Source: Chrysomallon squamiferum
Lineage: Eukaryota; Mollusca; Gastropoda; Neomphalida; Peltospiridae
Direction of reading: 5' to 3'
DNA length: 55,000 nucleotides
NCBI GenBank assembly: GCA_012295275.1
Contig: CM022666.1
Coordinates: 4,878,867 to 4,933,866, forward strand
This document shows, one piece after another, positions 54,650 to 55,000 of this stretch (the first letter of the stretch is position 1; every line of letters starts with the position of its first letter). The notes below the pieces were generated by a model. That model saw nothing but the letters and a program-made list of their open reading frames with translations, ran no database searches and was not told the origin of the DNA. The translations under genes and the position numbers were made by a program.

Positions 54650-55000
54650 CTGTACAGATTTACTGAACACAGGCACTCAATAGTACATACATTACATATT
54701 CACTGTACAAAGAAAAGCCAGTATGCATGGAGTATTCATTATCATTTAACATTAATTGTATTTACAGCATCCACAGATGTACATGTTTAGAATATTAATT
54801 GTACACAAATATCTTTTCACACAGAACATCTGCAGCAGCACATCCATTTTGTACAGAACATCTGCCATACAAATACATGCACTGTACACTGAACATCTAC
54901 TGTACTTGAGCATCCAATGTACAGTGTATACAGAATATCTGTACAAGATCATCTTTTTACACAGGACACAGACTGAAGAACAACCACTGTATACAGAGCA
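54650..55000. repeat. 16-18 bp minisatellite, runs off the window
   Basis: Counterpart of 13980-14340. Confidence 0.8.

Larger units (their letters stand above)
46814..55000 (+). repeat. Segmental duplication, right copy (X3 + TNF C)
   Basis: Direct counterpart of 5857-14340, truncated by the window end. The left edge joins the 16-18 bp minisatellite to the middle of the 58-bp minisatellite at about 46810, which marks the breakpoint. Confidence 0.85.

Overview
The window looks like nuclear DNA from an invertebrate animal. It is strongly AT-rich, very dense in microsatellites (CA, CT, TAA, TTA, TAC, AT runs) and minisatellites, and its genes are split into short exons with GT..AG borders. Nothing looks bacterial or organellar. 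A mollusc or other lophotrochozoan is my guess from gene and repeat style, not a demonstrated assignment.

The recognisable genes are three copies of one TNF-superfamily ligand on the minus strand: A (9.8-12.5 kb), B (19.4-21.4 kb) and C (50.6-53.2 kb). Each has an exon with a membrane anchor and a Cys-rich segment, a 37-bp exon, one to three short homologous stalk exons, and a 389-bp exon with most of the TNF homology domain. By hand splicing A is open for 294 codons, C for 280 and B for 264. Broken relatives lie at about 0.4, 26.5, 29.4-30.1 and 38.7-39.0 kb. Two more diverged TNF-domain fragments lie on the plus strand at 25.2 and 30.9 kb.

A second, unrecognised membrane-protein family (here X) is also on the minus strand: X1 (6.4-8.0 kb), X2 (15.4-16.3 kb) and X3 (47.4-48.9 kb). 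It travels with the TNF gene: X1 + TNF A and X3 + TNF C lie in one direct segmental duplication (about 5.86-14.34 kb and 46.81-55.0 kb), cut off by the window end. Each X copy has different damage.

The rest is a mosaic of recurring blocks: R1 (about ten copies, with CA/CT runs and GAT-rich tracts), a 16-18 bp minisatellite, R3, a 58-bp minisatellite, R2 (both orientations), and putative plus-strand exons (P1 at 24.7, 37.1 and 44.0 kb; Q at 23.7 and 24.4 kb). The regions at 16.4-19.2 and 21.5-24.7 kb are the least repetitive between copies.

Inference: this is a young, rearranging multigene cluster of TNF ligands in which exon duplication, exon loss and possibly gene conversion vary the stalk and the receptor-binding domain. 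All splice joins and family calls were made by eye without alignments or transcripts.
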